Notes: generated from the letters alone by a model not told the origin. Positions 11,801 to 26,800 are shown, counted from the stretch's first letter. The stretch is DNA of 64,000 nucleotides from Bolinopsis microptera (GCF_026151205.1 NC_087078.1:2357675-2421674); one strand, 5' to 3'. Numbers and translations: made by a program.

Positions 11801-14800
11801 AAATCCGTGGGGTGGGTTGAGGTGGGGTGAGGTAGGTTGAGGTGAGGTGAGGTGAGGTGAGGTGAGGTGAGGCGAGGTGAGGTGAGGTGGATAAGGTGAG
11901 GTGAGGTGAGGTGAGGTGAGGCGAGGTGAGGTGAGGTGAGGTGAGGTGAAGTGAGGTGAGGTGAGGTGAGGTGAGGTGAGGTGAGGTGAGGTGAGGTGAG
12001 GCGAGGCGAGGTGAGGTGAGGTGAGGTGAGGTAGGTTGAGGTGAGGTGAGGTGAGGTGAGGTGAGGTGAGGCGAGGTGAGGTGAGGTGGATAAGGTGAGG
12101 TGAGGTGAGGTGAGGTGAGGTGAGGTGAGGTGAGGTGAGGTGAGGTGAGGTGAGGTGAGGTGAGGTGAGGTGAGGTGAGGTGAGGTGAGGTGAGGTGAGG
12201 TGAGGTGAGGTGAGGCGAGGTGAGGTGAGGTGGATAAGGTGAGGTGAGGTGAGGTGAGGTGAGGTGAAGTGAGGTGAGGTGAGGTGAGGTGAGGTGAGGT
12301 GAGGTGAGGTGAGGTGAGGTGAGGTGAGGTGAGGTGAGGTGAGGTGAGGTGAGGTGAGGTGAGGTGAGGTGAGGTGAGGTGAGGTGAGGTGAGGTGAGGT
12401 GAGGTGAGGTGAGGTGAGGTGAGGCGCAGGGGCGTGGCCAGCAAGTGGGGGGGAGCAGCTGTTTCCCTTAATTAAAATTAGTTGAAAAGAAAGGTAGTAG
12501 CGTGATGACTATTGGCTAAAGATACGAACAAATGACTAATATCAGTGTTTCCCCTGTTTGTTACTTTTGTTATGTTACACTTCAAGGCTTCCTCACGACT
12601 AGGACCATCGAGAATTGCAAATGTTTTACAGTTGATTTGCCGTTCAGCAAAGACGTGTACTGACACGTGACAGCCATTAAACAATCAACTTCAATCAGCA
12701 ATAAATTAAATCCCATAATCACTGTCACGTGTCAAAACAAGTGTGGCTGCTCACCAATTACCAAGTCTACTAAAGCAGTGCTATAATTACGGTAACTATT
12801 ATCAGTTGCAACTATCTAGTTGCAGCTGATAACAAGACATTCCGCTAATTAGCTGATAACATACCACCCTCTTGGGAATTACACATAGCAACTATATAAT
12901 TGTACTGTGAAATTCAGATCTGTATATTCTGAGATATCAAGCATGCACAACACATCTTGACAGTATAACTCATAACATCATAACACATCTTGACAGCATA
13001 ACACATCTTGACAGTATCAAAGAAGCCAGATCCTTCCATTTTCCCGGGAATTTCCCGGAAATCCAACGTGGAATTCTATTCTACAGTAAAAACTTACCGC
13101 CATCTCCTGATCCACGATATTATCCATGCTAGTCTCCTCCTTAGCACAAAGCTTAGCAACATCGTGTAGGGCAGCACACAGTTGCTGCGTCCTGCCCTCT
13201 ACAAGTCCTGACAAACTGTCTTCTACTGTCAGCGACTGAAACGGTAATTGGGTAATTATATAATTGGGTAATTATATAATTGGGTAATTATATAATTGGG
13301 TAATTATATAATTGGGTAATTATATAATTGGGTAATTACACGGTTGATCAGTTGGCTGGTTAATTGAGCGACGCGGGTGGTTTATGGATTAGCTTGCCCA
13401 CAAATCAAGACTACGATTTATGTATGATATTTTGCCTGTTTACTTCTAAGTTCTATGTTTAATACCCGTTCAATATATGTAATAATAAACTTTATGTGGT
13501 TTTCTAGCCGTGAGTTCTGCGAAAGTGTATAATTACTGATACTCAGTTCTACTACTGCTACTACTGTGATATAGATAATCTCTTGCAATCTATCATGCTA
13601 TCGTGATTAGTATATTACTGTAGTTTCCAGACCAGATGGCTTCAACATACGAATATAATATATTCCAGCCTCATCAGATATAGCCCCACAAAGTCAAATT
13701 AGACGAATTAGCTAATATCATAATCTTAATATCATTCCACTGAGCTGATATATTATTATTTTTACTCTCACCATAAAATATGCTATATTTACCTCCTTAA
13801 GTCCTTGTGTTGTGTTGTTAACCTCCAAGGGTTTATATCTGTTTCATTTATACACTGTCGTTGAATCTACAGTGCTGATACCGCGAAACAGTTGCTAAAG
13901 TTCGTTGCACGCTTGAATGTTTCGGTATGTGACTTGATATTGATATATCAATGTTAAAGTTATTGTAGTTACGTTCGTAAATATGATACGCCGCCTATCT
14001 TTTGGTATGTAGCTCAATAGTGATGCTAACGTTGTAATGTTGATGTAGAACATATCAATGTAATAATTACCGCCTATATAATAATTATAGTAATTAAATT
14101 AATTACTATTAGGTCATTCTTATGAGTTATGGCTATTGTTTTGACTCTGTATCCTCTATCCATCACTAATTTTATGTAGAGCAATCAACAAACAATACAT
14201 TATATAATATATATTACTTTTGACTGACAGACTGACTAATCTAACGTGTAAATCGAACAAGACTATTGTTACACGCTGTAATAATGATAATTATATAATC
14301 ACATAATCATATAATTACTGATTACGCTCGAGTTACACTACTAACTTTACTCTATCAAGTCTGTGATATCAGCGATCTATTTCCTCAAAAGAGGGCACAC
14401 AACCAGATCATATCAATAATTGCTAGATCGAACAGCTGCTTTAAGACTCTAGCTATCTGCTAATCTGTATTTATAAGTTCACTCCGTTCAGTTTGTAATC
14501 TCCAGAGATCTTTCAGTCTCCAGAAGGTATGCTCAACTATATTCCAAATTTAATCACCCACCCTCCCCAGCCCTAAACAATTACTAAATCCAGCTGACCC
14601 CAGATACTCCGTACATCATTATAATAGTGGCCCGGTGGTTGGGATCAAATGCACGTGCGCCGTGCAGTTACTAATCAACCCACGCACGTTACCATAGCAA
14701 CCACCTACTTTAGATTATTCCTCTACCACATATTGGACCGGCTCACGTACATCATCAACCAGCTCATGTCCGATGAAGATAATCAGTTGTTGCGGTCTGA

Positions 14801-17800
14801 TAACTCAGAAATAGCATCACGATTCTTTTCTAATTTCTCCTGACAAAAGAGAACATATTACATATGATATTAACATAATATAGCGCAATCACGAGGTCAG
14901 GAGAGCTAAGGAGAGAAAATAGAGAGAGGGAGAGAGAGAGATCGAGTGAAGTACTTTTCATAGTACTTTTCAAAGTTGATTATCGTATAATGCAGGGTAC
15001 TGGTGGTAATCTTGAGATTACATGCTGTGTGTGTCAGGTGCATCTCTTTTCTAGAGAGCAACGCTCACTCCGCCATTATGTCCTGATTATGTGCACCCCG
15101 GGCAGGCCACCTAACCAGTGCTCTTATCTCCGTGGGACCCCTAATAATGAGGGGGCAGGCTACCTAACCAGTGATCTTATATAGTTGGTGTTTTCTTTGG
15201 TTTCTATTACATTTCTTAAGTGCGTATATATGATATATGTATATATATATCATAACCTTATAATGATGTTTAGCTCTGGTTGAATATTTTACCATTTGTT
15301 TAACTTTGACAATTGGCAACAAATTTTGCATTTTGAACTGGAAGGGAATAGGGATCTCCGCAATTACTATATCATAAAATATACATAGCGTTAAGAACAC
15401 CTTCCCAATATCAATATGATTTCAGGGTATCTGAAGTAGATGTAATTTTCATCATGGACATTGGACATCTGAGAATCGTGCACTTCGTGGTGATAATATC
15501 ATTGTAGCAAGATTAATAGCTTTTTTGTTAATACTAAACATTAATAATCTCCATATAAACTGCCTGCAGGCCTGCTTCTTAACTTCTACAGACTAAGATT
15601 GAAGTTGGCTGGTAGAAGCCAGGGTATTATTAGCCAGGGTAATATCTTATGTAGACTAGTTTGACATGCCTGTCATGTTCTAACTTTTCATTTAACACCA
15701 TGCCAGCCACACATATTTGCAATATCTTTTCACAACTAGTTTCTAGACCAGTAAAAGTTCTCATTTAACACTACTTGATAATATATGCACGGGCTTGTAA
15801 CTTGACTTAGGTAGTTATCGACAAATATTTAGTTTCTTTGACTTACAAATAATTTGTATCATTGTATAGATTTAGCCATGCTTGTCTCAGAACACACTGC
15901 CATAACTCTTGAAAACCTCGGATTGTCGATGAATTACCACATACTTGACTATTGCCACTGTAACTATTTAGAAGTCCGAATTCTATTCTTACGATTCACT
16001 GTCACGGTTCACTCTCCCTCTTCCTAACTGATGATGCTGATTTACCAGGTTACCATGTGCATTGTGCGAGTGGGAGCCCCAAACACTGGTGGTAATTCAA
16101 TCAGGGAGCTGGCGAGTGGTGAAAGGGTAGTGCCCTCTTTCTTGTGCTATTTGTTGGTGTATCCTGTTGGTGTCGCTAACTCTTTGTTAATTTAACTGTG
16201 CCAAACCACCATTTGTAATAGTGCTAATGAGTACCGAGTAGTCACCTCTTTGTAGATCTTTCTTTGTAGTGATCTTGTTTTTGTAGGAGGGATTTTTTGC
16301 AAAGTAAAGGGTTCCGCACGGCTGATGAAGAATCAACTGCTTCATTTTTAAACATCTAGAGAGGCACATTCAGAAGTCAGACCTTTGGCAGTCATATAAA
16401 GAGTTTTAAATCTTCTTCGGAGTTTAGTATAGAGCTCCAAAGCTTAAGATACACTAAGTCGAGAGTTTTGGGGCTTCATTCGTTTAGTTATTATATCAGA
16501 TCAGCCCTTAGATTGTTGAGTTTATAAGAGTTCGTCGCTATTTTAGATAGAACAGCACCGAAACGCGGCATTGTTGTGATTCCCCTTTATCGCAACTTTC
16601 AAGTTTCCCAAGACTGAAGTTTCCATGACAATGATTATAACTAAAATTTCCAGTCAAAACAAAGTTAAGAAGCGTCAAACGTTTTGGAGAGGGATCTAGT
16701 TGCAAGCTCCGTTTAACGTAACGCGTTTCTATGGAAACTTGTACTACCGAACTGTTAAACTGCTCAAAAACTAACGGGGACCTGATTTTTAAATAATTGA
16801 CAACCAAAAAAGGAGCTGTTCTGAGAATTCAGTTCATATGAAAAAAGCTAACGGGGAAACTGTTTTAAAAATAATCTATTACCAAAAAAGGAGCTATTTT
16901 GAGAATTTCTCTTACGAATATGATTAGTTCATAGCAATTATTATAGACTTAAAACGATACTCTGGAGAGCCTAGTTGTGAGATTTAAATTTGAGAACCAT
17001 ATTCCAAGACATCATTTCAAAAATTCTTTTCATATTTTCTTTTATACATTTCGATTTGATTAGGGTTTCCCGAACGATTTATATTCCTAAAACGATTTAT
17101 ATTCCACAATAACAGGATTTGTAGAATATACAGTAAAACCCCAATTTACTGCAAACCCCGATTTACTACGGATGTTTCCTTTCCCCAAACTCTGTGTAGT
17201 AATTTCTACACAATAGCTGTGTTGAGCGGTTTTCGGTGGGGGAGGGTGGTCTAAAATGACAAAAATTGGTCTACGTAATAACAATGGCCGTTAACATTAG
17301 ACCGTACATAACCTTGACATACTGATACACATTATGTTAGGGTCATTAAACATGTTTATGATTTGGCAAATGACTTGTTTATGATTTGGCAAATGACTTC
17401 ATATTTGGAAAATACACAAAAATAATATGTTTTGGGACTTTTTCAAAACATTTTTCATAGGTATATAACAGTAAGCCTCAAATCTTGTCAAATGTAACAG
17501 ATCTGTCGTAGAAAGTTTTCAAAGAAATGCTACGTGTGGGGGCAGCTGCAGGTCAAGTGCCGAGAGGCAATTTTAATGATGATGAAAATAAATGGAGTCA
17601 AAAGAACCGCGTTGTAGTACTATTATGAACATTGTCCACGTTTTAGCTATATATCGTATTACGTTTTAGCTTTATATCAGTTGTTTTAATGTTGTGTCAA
17701 TAGGATCTTATTGCATTGTTTTTCTATCGTACTTGAAGGTTTTTATGCTTTTAAGATTATGGTTTCAGAGTTACAGATCTATTGCGACTAGTGTGATTTT

Positions 17801-20800
17801 TAGTTGTATGTTGAAACGCAGAAAGCCTCATAGCCACGTGCCTGCGAATATTCATGCCAAAAGAAAACAATGCGGACTAATGTTCTAATAATTATAACTA
17901 ATGGGCATCTCGGATATTTAAGACAGCATAATTTAATTTTTGAGAGTATGAGAATCCCAACTCTGTTCAAAATAGTATCATTTGTCTAACTCTTCAAATT
18001 ATGAGTTATCCACTCACATGAGTGAAAACTAACCATTATGGTTAGTAGCTCGTTGGGATAGTATAGGAATTCTGGTTCCTATAGTTGGGAATGAGGTAGT
18101 TTTCTGTTCACAGATCGCCCTCTAAACTTACAAGGAAATATTTCCTGTAAATCCTTGGTATATAAGCAACATTTGACAGAGCATAGTGTGGAGTGAGCTA
18201 TGTGCCCATCCTTGGAGAACCCGGTGGATGTCCTTGCTGTACGGCAGTTTTAAACAAGGAACTGAAACCGAGGGGTTCCGTTCAGGCCCTTTACACTTTG
18301 TTTCTGTCTAGTTCTAATGTACCGTCACAATAGTGACTTTAATATATTATAACGGTTCTTATATACCGTTACAATAATGACTTTAATATCTATAAAGACA
18401 ATTTCGATCGAAAGTATGAGTTTATAAAGTTTAAATCCTCATGCTTTCGTATTTCTAATTGAAGTCAATGCGTAACTTCCTAATCTCTGCTGGCAGGGGT
18501 GTACGAATGGGGGGCCAAATTCTAAATTCTTCGCGCCAAAGCCTGGATTTCAAAAAATTTTCGGGCAAGGACAAAAGGAATTTGCGGAATCTCGATTTTT
18601 CCCATTCTCCGCGACAAATCGCGATTTTTTCAGTTCTCTGAGGACCAAATTCGAGTATTTTCCTTTAAATCTGCGGGCCAAATATCACGTTTTCTAAAAG
18701 TATATGAAACCAATCACATCCAAATCCTTCCGAATGTATGTACAGACTTCAGAAAACCGAACAAATATTTTCGGCTCATAATGATCAGGGTAGCATGAAA
18801 CATGAACAAAAATAGTTTCCAGAAAAACTTTGAATTCTGCCTCAGATATGTATGGTATCTGAGTATTCTTTCTTTTTGAATATTTAGTTTCAAGAATTAG
18901 TTAAGGTGAATAGTCATTAATGACGCAGGGTTGAGGTGGCATTGAGCTCAAGTCACTTCCCTATAGGCTATAAGTAGTCACCACTTGTCACCACTTCAAA
19001 AAGTTTTGACAAATATCAGCAAATGCACTTGTACTGCATAATCTATTGAAAGTTATAAATTATATATCTTTATTATTTTGTTTGATTATACCGTATTTAT
19101 TGTCATATTAGATTATTGTATTTTTCGTTTGATTGTAAATGTAAGTCATGCGTATCTTTGACATTTACAGCAGATCGAATATTCACGATTTGTTTTGTTT
19201 TACATGCCTTTAGTTACAACTTTCAAAGTCTCTTGTTGAAAGTAAATAGTCAACAAAAAAAGATTTCGGAAATATATCTGTTTTATCTGTTCTTGTTCGC
19301 AACAATATCTTCAGATTAACCAACACTTGAGGCACTGGAAATCACCTGTTGACAAGTCCAACTCAACACTCATTAATTATTACTCCCTTTATCACACCAG
19401 ATATTGAATAATAACCGATTAATTACATAATTACAGATTAATTAATTAACCGATCATAACAGTTCTACTAGAGCAATGAAAGTGGTAGACGTTTCAACGA
19501 TAGAAACAGAGCATTTATCTGACTATCTGGATGTAAACAGTAACTGGTATACACTGTTAACAGTGTATCACGTGCTGATAACGATTCTATCTTTCTTTGG
19601 AAATGCCGGGGTACTATTCCTCTCGCACAGGTCCGTTACATTAATGAACCTTTAAACTTATCACTATTCGTAGAGGGTTAGTGATGAATATTTCTTGCAA
19701 GAAATACTATTTTATAAGCAAGTTAGTTCTGAACCTTCAGAGAAATAATTCTAAACTGAAACTAAACCCCAGATCCAATGCAGTCCCAGTGGACTGTGTA
19801 TCCCTGGTCCTGGTAGAAGTGCTTGCAGCGCTACACATCCTCCTCTCCCTCACCTCCCTAATCTCCTCCAGTGCAACTCTCATCGCACAACGCTGGATAC
19901 TCTCCCCACCCTGGTGTGCAATCCAAGGCTTCATCTCGTATGTCTGTGTGGCAACACAGCTCTACATTGTTTTCCTTTGCACGTGCTACAAAGTATACGC
20001 GCTGCGCCACCCTCTAGCCTCGCCCGGGCGAGTTATCCGCAGGTTCATCGTTATCTTAGTGGTAGTTATCCTCTCTGTAATGTTCACATCCATCATGGGA
20101 GAGCACTACTACTTCTCACCTACACTCTTATCTTGTAGACTCTCACATGAACTAGGCTCTACAAGCTCACTGCTCGTTCTGGCTGGTTTCTTCTTCATTC
20201 TACCTCTAATCCTTACCATTCTCTTCAATATCCTCGTGCTTGTGGACAGCGCTAAGAAGAGTGGCCGCTCAACCAGGCAGAGAGACAATGTACGGACAAT
20301 GTTTGCAGTGTGCACGCTCAGTGCCGGGTGTTATCTCCCCATTATGGTGGTTTTCATGTACCAAACATCGCACACAGCCGCACCCTGGGTGGTGGTCACC
20401 GCAGTGGAGATATTCTACATCAGTACCTACGTGAACCCTTTCTTGTACGTGGCTATCAGTTCAGGGTTCAGGCGGTTCTTGGTAAAAGGGCGCCGCGCGG
20501 AACAAAGCCAGGACAATGGAGCAGGTACAGATCCAGAGGACACGATAACACAAGTTACTACAGCTCAGAAGATAAGGACGAGTACTGCGGAGGAGCTGAA
20601 ACCTATCCCGACATCACGTGGTGCGTCACGTGGTGCGTCACCATCACCACCTCCTTTAGAGGCGCCAAAGGGAGTGTTTGCACGTGCGTACGATCAGGCT
20701 CTTAGGAAGAGTAGTGTTGCTACTGATTACGAGGAGAATTGGGAGTACTATTTCGCATCTTAGAGAGCAAGCTTCTACTTAATGTGAATACTATAAGCCA

Positions 20801-23800
20801 AACCAAGGCATCATTTAAAATAAAAAGTACAATCATCACGAAGCACCCGTTATCAGAAAACTAGAAACTCCAAAGCAAATAACACGTGATATCTAACAAG
20901 ACAACAACAAGTCACGTGATATATATCGTACCTCAAGAGCTGTTACAAAGCTTGTGATCAGATCCTCAGTTTGTCGATGTAACAGATCGGCCTTGTCGCT
21001 CGCCAGGGACCCCATAGCAGCTCGGATGCACATGGCTACTTGGGTGAACTCTTGGGAGATCTGTTGTAGGTCTGATAACTTGTCCGCTGCTCGCAGTACA
21101 CTCCATCTGAGAGGTTGTGTGATAATTAGTTAAGTAATTAGATGATTAACCAGATGATTTATTAATTAGCTTATTTATTTAGGAGTGAATTTAATTATAA
21201 TTAATTTACTAATATTTATTACCTAGCACGATTGATGATTGATGATTATAATTATTGGGATATGGTTCTAGTTTGTTTTTAAAAGGTGACAATGATTCTG
21301 TGATATGATTGGTCAATACTAAAGTTATCATTGTCACGTGTCTAAAACCAAAACTGTTCAGCTTTCTCACTCACCAAACAACATTTCTGTGCGAGTTATG
21401 ACTTAAAATGGTAGAGTGAACTTAAAACTAGTGATTGGATTGACTGATTTGAGTAGCTTATTGATAAACAATTATATTATTATGTGGATTCTTTTGGTGG
21501 TGATGTAGAACTAAGATTAGAAACTATAATTTGCATATTGTTGTATATCAATGTAACGCGAGACTTTGAGTAAATTGTACTGAAATCAATTAGTTGATTT
21601 CCGTTACTTTTTTAGTGGGCTGACAGGAGTAATAATCAAGTGATGGGCAATTATCACAGAAATTGTGAGAGATTTGTGTTGGTATCGGAGGGGGGTTGAC
21701 TTTATATTGCGGACCTAGTATAGGAAGTACTGTATTTTCTGAGTTGTACATTTTAGGATTATATCATTTGAGAACGACAAATGTTAGAGTTTTCCTAATT
21801 TTACAGTGTGTCATGTGACGACTGTGTATAATGAAATTTTCCGCGCACCATTTTGTGAGATCAACACTTAAAATGAGTAGATTTAGACTTGATGGTGCTC
21901 CTATTCCAGCAGTAGGTTTAGCACATAGTTTTAAATGTAAATTTGAGCGTTTATAACCTCAGTTATTTACAGGATACATTCCTTTTAAAACCTCGTGCTG
22001 TACAAATATATGTACCTGAATTCGGAACTGCAAGTGTCGTATTACAGTGTAAAGTGTTGTACATGACCATATGTTTAAAACGTTGCAGTATAATTTAATG
22101 TTGGCAGTCCAAAACATGTGTTTTATTTTACACTGCTGTATATATTATCATGGCAACAACAGCATGATATTAATTCTGGCAGGCAAGCTTGCAGGGATAT
22201 TTGTGCAGGAAAATTGTATCAAGTTTCATTTTCAAGCCAAGAATTCAAATATCAAACTTGTTTCTAGTACAAGATTTAAAATTGACTGAGAAGCCGACTG
22301 AGAAGCCGACTGAGAAGCTCACATCTTGATCACTTATCAGTAATATCTTCAATTCCACCTGGCTCAGCTATATCTAAATCTTACTTTTATCGAGCTCATC
22401 TCACTTGGAACCGACTTCCTCTTTCCCTTCGAGAGATTATCAGACCAGGTGTGTTTAAATCAGAACTTATTAAACACATCTGGAAGGAACATGTTTGTAC
22501 TGCATCTGTAGATATTGACCCTAGTTCAGATCCTGACAATTCTTTTTCTCCTGACTACGGGTAGTGTATTTCTTTATTTCTCTATTATTTTTGTTTTTAT
22601 TTTTATTTTTTTGAGGTACTCATCACGCATTTTTGCTTTATTCGGATACAATTTTGATTTAGTCTTTTATTATATATTCGATTATTTAAATTTTATCGTT
22701 AAAACTTCATTCCATTGGAAATATTACAAATCAGTAATTGAGAATTTTTGGGTTGTGGCAATTATTCTTAAAAACCTAGAAATGCCTCCTAAGGTCACAG
22801 CTCTTATTATTTGCCCATTTTTCTCCTTCTGCACTTGGGGCCCAATGTAATTGCTCGACTTTTCATCAGGTCTCTCGAGGCCTTTTGTTTGGTTATTTGG
22901 GTGTATTGGTGTCCCCTGATTGTTATCATCGCTGTACACTTGTCAAGGCATTTCTTGGTTTCTCTAGTCCATTTTTAGAAATTCTATACAAAATTGATAT
23001 TGTAATAAATTCTGATGATAATAATTGAAAGATTTCAATAAAAAAAAGTGGGAATAAAATAGTTTTCTTAGAGAAAAGTTTTAAAAAGGTGGAGGGAGAA
23101 CTTACAAAATATTTTGAATTCTATAAAACCTGCTATTCAACACATTTATGGGAAGGAAATTTGCCATTAGAAAGCAGCCAGCAATAGGAAAAACTGTTAA
23201 TAAGGAATAGAGTGCCACAGAGTCAAGGAGAATACCAGACGGGGTAAAAATAAGGAATTTGGAGAATGTTAAACTTGCCCATTCTTTTTTTCCGAATCAG
23301 ATGATATCTCAGTTAATAAGGTTCCTGTGTTTTTAGACTTTTCACTGAAATGTAACTCGAAAAACTTTATTAACATAGAACTAGACCGGTGCTGAAAGAT
23401 GATACTTACGTGGACAAACTATGACTACTATCAACGTAAAAATGATTAGACGATAGACATAGATCCAAGATTGTGCTAGACAGTCGATCGTTGTTTAATA
23501 ACTTTGAGAAATCAACACTTTACAATATGATATAATATCTAACATTTTTTTTTCACATCAATCTGATTTGAACATGTACTTTTAAAACTAGGTTTTGTAA
23601 AGGAAATTAGAAATTATACCTACGTAAGGCTTTAGTTTTAACTGATGGAAAAGTGTAAATTATCTTCCGTAACATCGTACGTACTTAATTAAGTAACGTT
23701 TATTTAGTGGGTTTTAAAATGTCTATTTGCTTATACCTGTCATGTATATAATATTTGTTTACATACTGCAGAATTTCGATTTAATAAATAGTATCGCATT

Positions 23801-26800
23801 TAATTAAAATTGCTTGATTATTAAATCAGCTGAAAAAGGTGACAGGTAATGCCAAATTCGGGAAATGATATTATGATACATACCTTTGGTTCATGACGAC
23901 GTTTTTTACGATGTTGTGACAGTTGTCCGTGACAGCAGTACATTCCTCCAAACTACACGTCTGTGCACAGTCCGCCTGCAATTAAATTGTTAATTACTTA
24001 ATTACTTAATTGTTAATTACTTAATTCATTAATTAAATTCTGTACATGTGAAGTCAGATCACCAGGATCTTTACAAGTGAGATTTGTGCACCAATTTTCA
24101 CAATAACAGGCGGGTTTGAGGGCGTCAGACCGCCATTGGCAGATTTAAACGCGTTTTAAATCTAGATATTATTGTTTTATCATCTTTCCCTCTTTTTAAC
24201 GTAATTAACTCGTAATGAATCAACAAATTTACACCAATTAACAATTTCCGAACAATTTTTAAATCATCGGAAAGGTAACAATTAACAAAACGAACATTGA
24301 CAACGAAACAACAAATATAACTTGCATTTCTGGAAAGCTGGAAAAATGAATATTAATCTTCGTAGAAAATCTTTCAAAATAAACAGTGGGTCATCAAAGT
24401 CCTACAATATGAAGACTGAAGAGACAGAGAATCTGAGAGACTATTTTACCTTGTTAAGAATGTAAAGGTTCTTGTTCTGATGGTTCTTGATATGAGCTAC
24501 ACTGGCTAGAAAACACTCCACCTCCCCCTTACTTAACGTCTCCCTGGTTTTATTTAATAGTATAACAACTCAATAACAATTAATGGAATAAATATTTGTT
24601 CTGAATAAATAACCTTCAAATTTAATGTGACACAAATAATAGGCTATTACTATCAGGTTTTCTTAAAGTTTAAGCTGTTTAACTTTTAATATTTATCCCG
24701 GTGTTTACCCACAAAGACAGTGTAATAACTGTTCCACACAACAATTCCCTTACCGCTGTATAGACTGTTTCTCCTTCTCATGCTTGACATTAAGATCTGC
24801 TCTCTGCATCTCAGCCTTGTGCATCAGGTTAGTCTTATCCTTCTCCGCTCTATCCAGATCAAACTTCAGCTTGTCCGCTAGACGGCCAGCTTCCTTTGCT
24901 TGTTGTCTTAGCTGTTCTACGTTTGATACCAGGCTGAAGGGTTTGTGGGTGTAAACGTCAGATATTTATAACATGCTGTACGTTTTAACATTAAAAACCT
25001 AAAAAAAGCCTTTTATTTAAGGCATTAAAATGTTGCCACTTAGATTGGAAAATGTTCCAATCGTCCCCTTCTGTTCTCAAGTCGACAGATAAAAGTTCAT
25101 ATATTTTACCCTCTCAATATCTCAATATCTCAAGTCACAGAGTCACTACTATCTCGAAGAACAGGTATTTAGTTGTTACCTGGAATTCTCATGCTTGACC
25201 TCAGCGTTCTGCACTTGGAATGTTTCCCATTCCCGCTGTACTGCTTCGAATTTCCGTTGTGCTTCACTTTTGTCGGACTCTAACTTCAGAACTTGAATCT
25301 GAAAAGGGTTTGGGTTACACTTGATGGAACGTGTGGAATGGAAAAAGTGACTGGGAATTCTTGCCAAACCAACTTTAGGGCGGCTATAGAGTCAGAGTCA
25401 AAAGGAAGGAGTAGTAATTAAATTGATTGCAGATGATGGTGGTCAGTACAGAATATACTAATTAAGTAAAACAATGAATCACATCAAACATTCAACACTA
25501 TTAAAATATTCATTAGTTCAATATAACAGAAGCACAATGTCTTGATTACAACCATACCAGTCTGTTCTCTAATTCTAAAATACAAACCTCTAAATTTCTC
25601 AATTGTTGAGAACTGCCAGTGTTTTTACTCTCAAGTTGTTGTGTAATGTCAGTTAACAACTGCTCTTGTGATTCCAAACTCTTCCTTGTCTCCGCATGCG
25701 ATCTAATTAGGTTAATTAGATAAATGTTAATTTATTAACAAATAAATAATTAATTGATTACATTGAGGTCAGCAAATGCATCCTATTTGTCTTATATTCT
25801 TTTACCCATACATTATCCCCAATTATCACAAAACGTGAAGTAAAATTCCGTTGGCGTACATAATAAAGTGTGTGTTGTGTGAAAACTGGGACAGTCAGAT
25901 AAATCTGATTGCCAGCTAAGCGTGCTCAGAAGTTCATAAGTTTATAGGTTCTCCATAGTAGCTTAATGTAAGAGGTGTGTAATGTGAGGGGTATGGAAGT
26001 TATTTTTGCATAACAGTGTATTATATCAAATACTCTATAAACCTGATAAGGTTGATATGTTCCTGCCGTAAGTTTCCGTACGCTTGTTTTAACTTCTCAC
26101 ACCGTTCCACACTATCCCGCCACCGAGCTTCCGCTTCTTCTAGACTCTTCTGCTGCTCCTCGCTCACTCCTGGACTTACTGAAACAGTCATTACTTGTGA
26201 AACAGTCATTACTTGTGAAACAGTCATTACTTGCGAAACAGTCATTACTTGTGAAACAGGGATTACTTGTGTAGTAGTTCTTGTATCGGTTTGGCATCCG
26301 TGGTCATATTGTGATATATTCTTGTGAAATGACAGTGGAGAAAAGTCAATTCTATCAGTCTTGTATTGTAAACTATCTACTTGTGCGTATGTAGTTGTAC
26401 GACATACGTATACAGTATACTGAGAAACATTATTGATGATACAGTATTACTTGGTTAATAAGTATTGCTTAAGCAGTTAGCTTGGCACGTTATTTGAACA
26501 TTTCTGGCAGTCATATTGTAAATATTACTTGTGAGCAGTATTACGTGAAACTATACTTTATGTCTACTGTGACATCCACTAATTATTGTGAAAACGTGAA
26601 GTAAAAATTCAGTTGCTGTACATTAATTAAAAGTGGTTACTGTGAAAAATACTGTGACAGTCATGAAAAATACTGTTCCAGTCGTTACTGTGCTCAGGAA
26701 GTACTAAAGTTTCATATGTGAACTTCTCATAGTAAACCCTTACTTATGATAAGGGTTATGTAAAGTCTTACTTGTGAACGTCATCTTGGAAACAGTCATT

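Larger units (their letters stand above)
13346..19475. other. large intron 15 of the HIP1-like gene, left part
   Basis: No exon or RNA gene seen in this AT-rich stretch. Small repeats include a GA run near 14915-14941, a 23-bp direct duplication (tgtttatgatttggcaaatg) near 17351-17400, a duplicated block of about 76 bp at 16772-16908 and a 50-bp duplication near 18319-18390. Open frames of 60-90 codons here are AT-rich and have no domain signature. Confidence 0.45.

Noticed and set aside
11602-12444. 280-codon minus-strand frame of LTSPH repeats
   Set aside because: It is the translation of a 5-bp array. Only its downstream end overlaps real coding sequence, exon 17 of the HIP1-like gene.
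19681-19772. Start of the GPCR at the in-frame Met at 19681
   Set aside because: It would drop TM1 and replace it with Lys/Asn-rich sequence. The upstream exon provides TM1 with the GN motif and proper splice borders.
22515-22850. Small membrane-like protein of 111 residues
   Set aside because: The frame overlaps the LINE ORF end and its T-rich 3' UTR; hydrophobic residues simply reflect T-rich codons.
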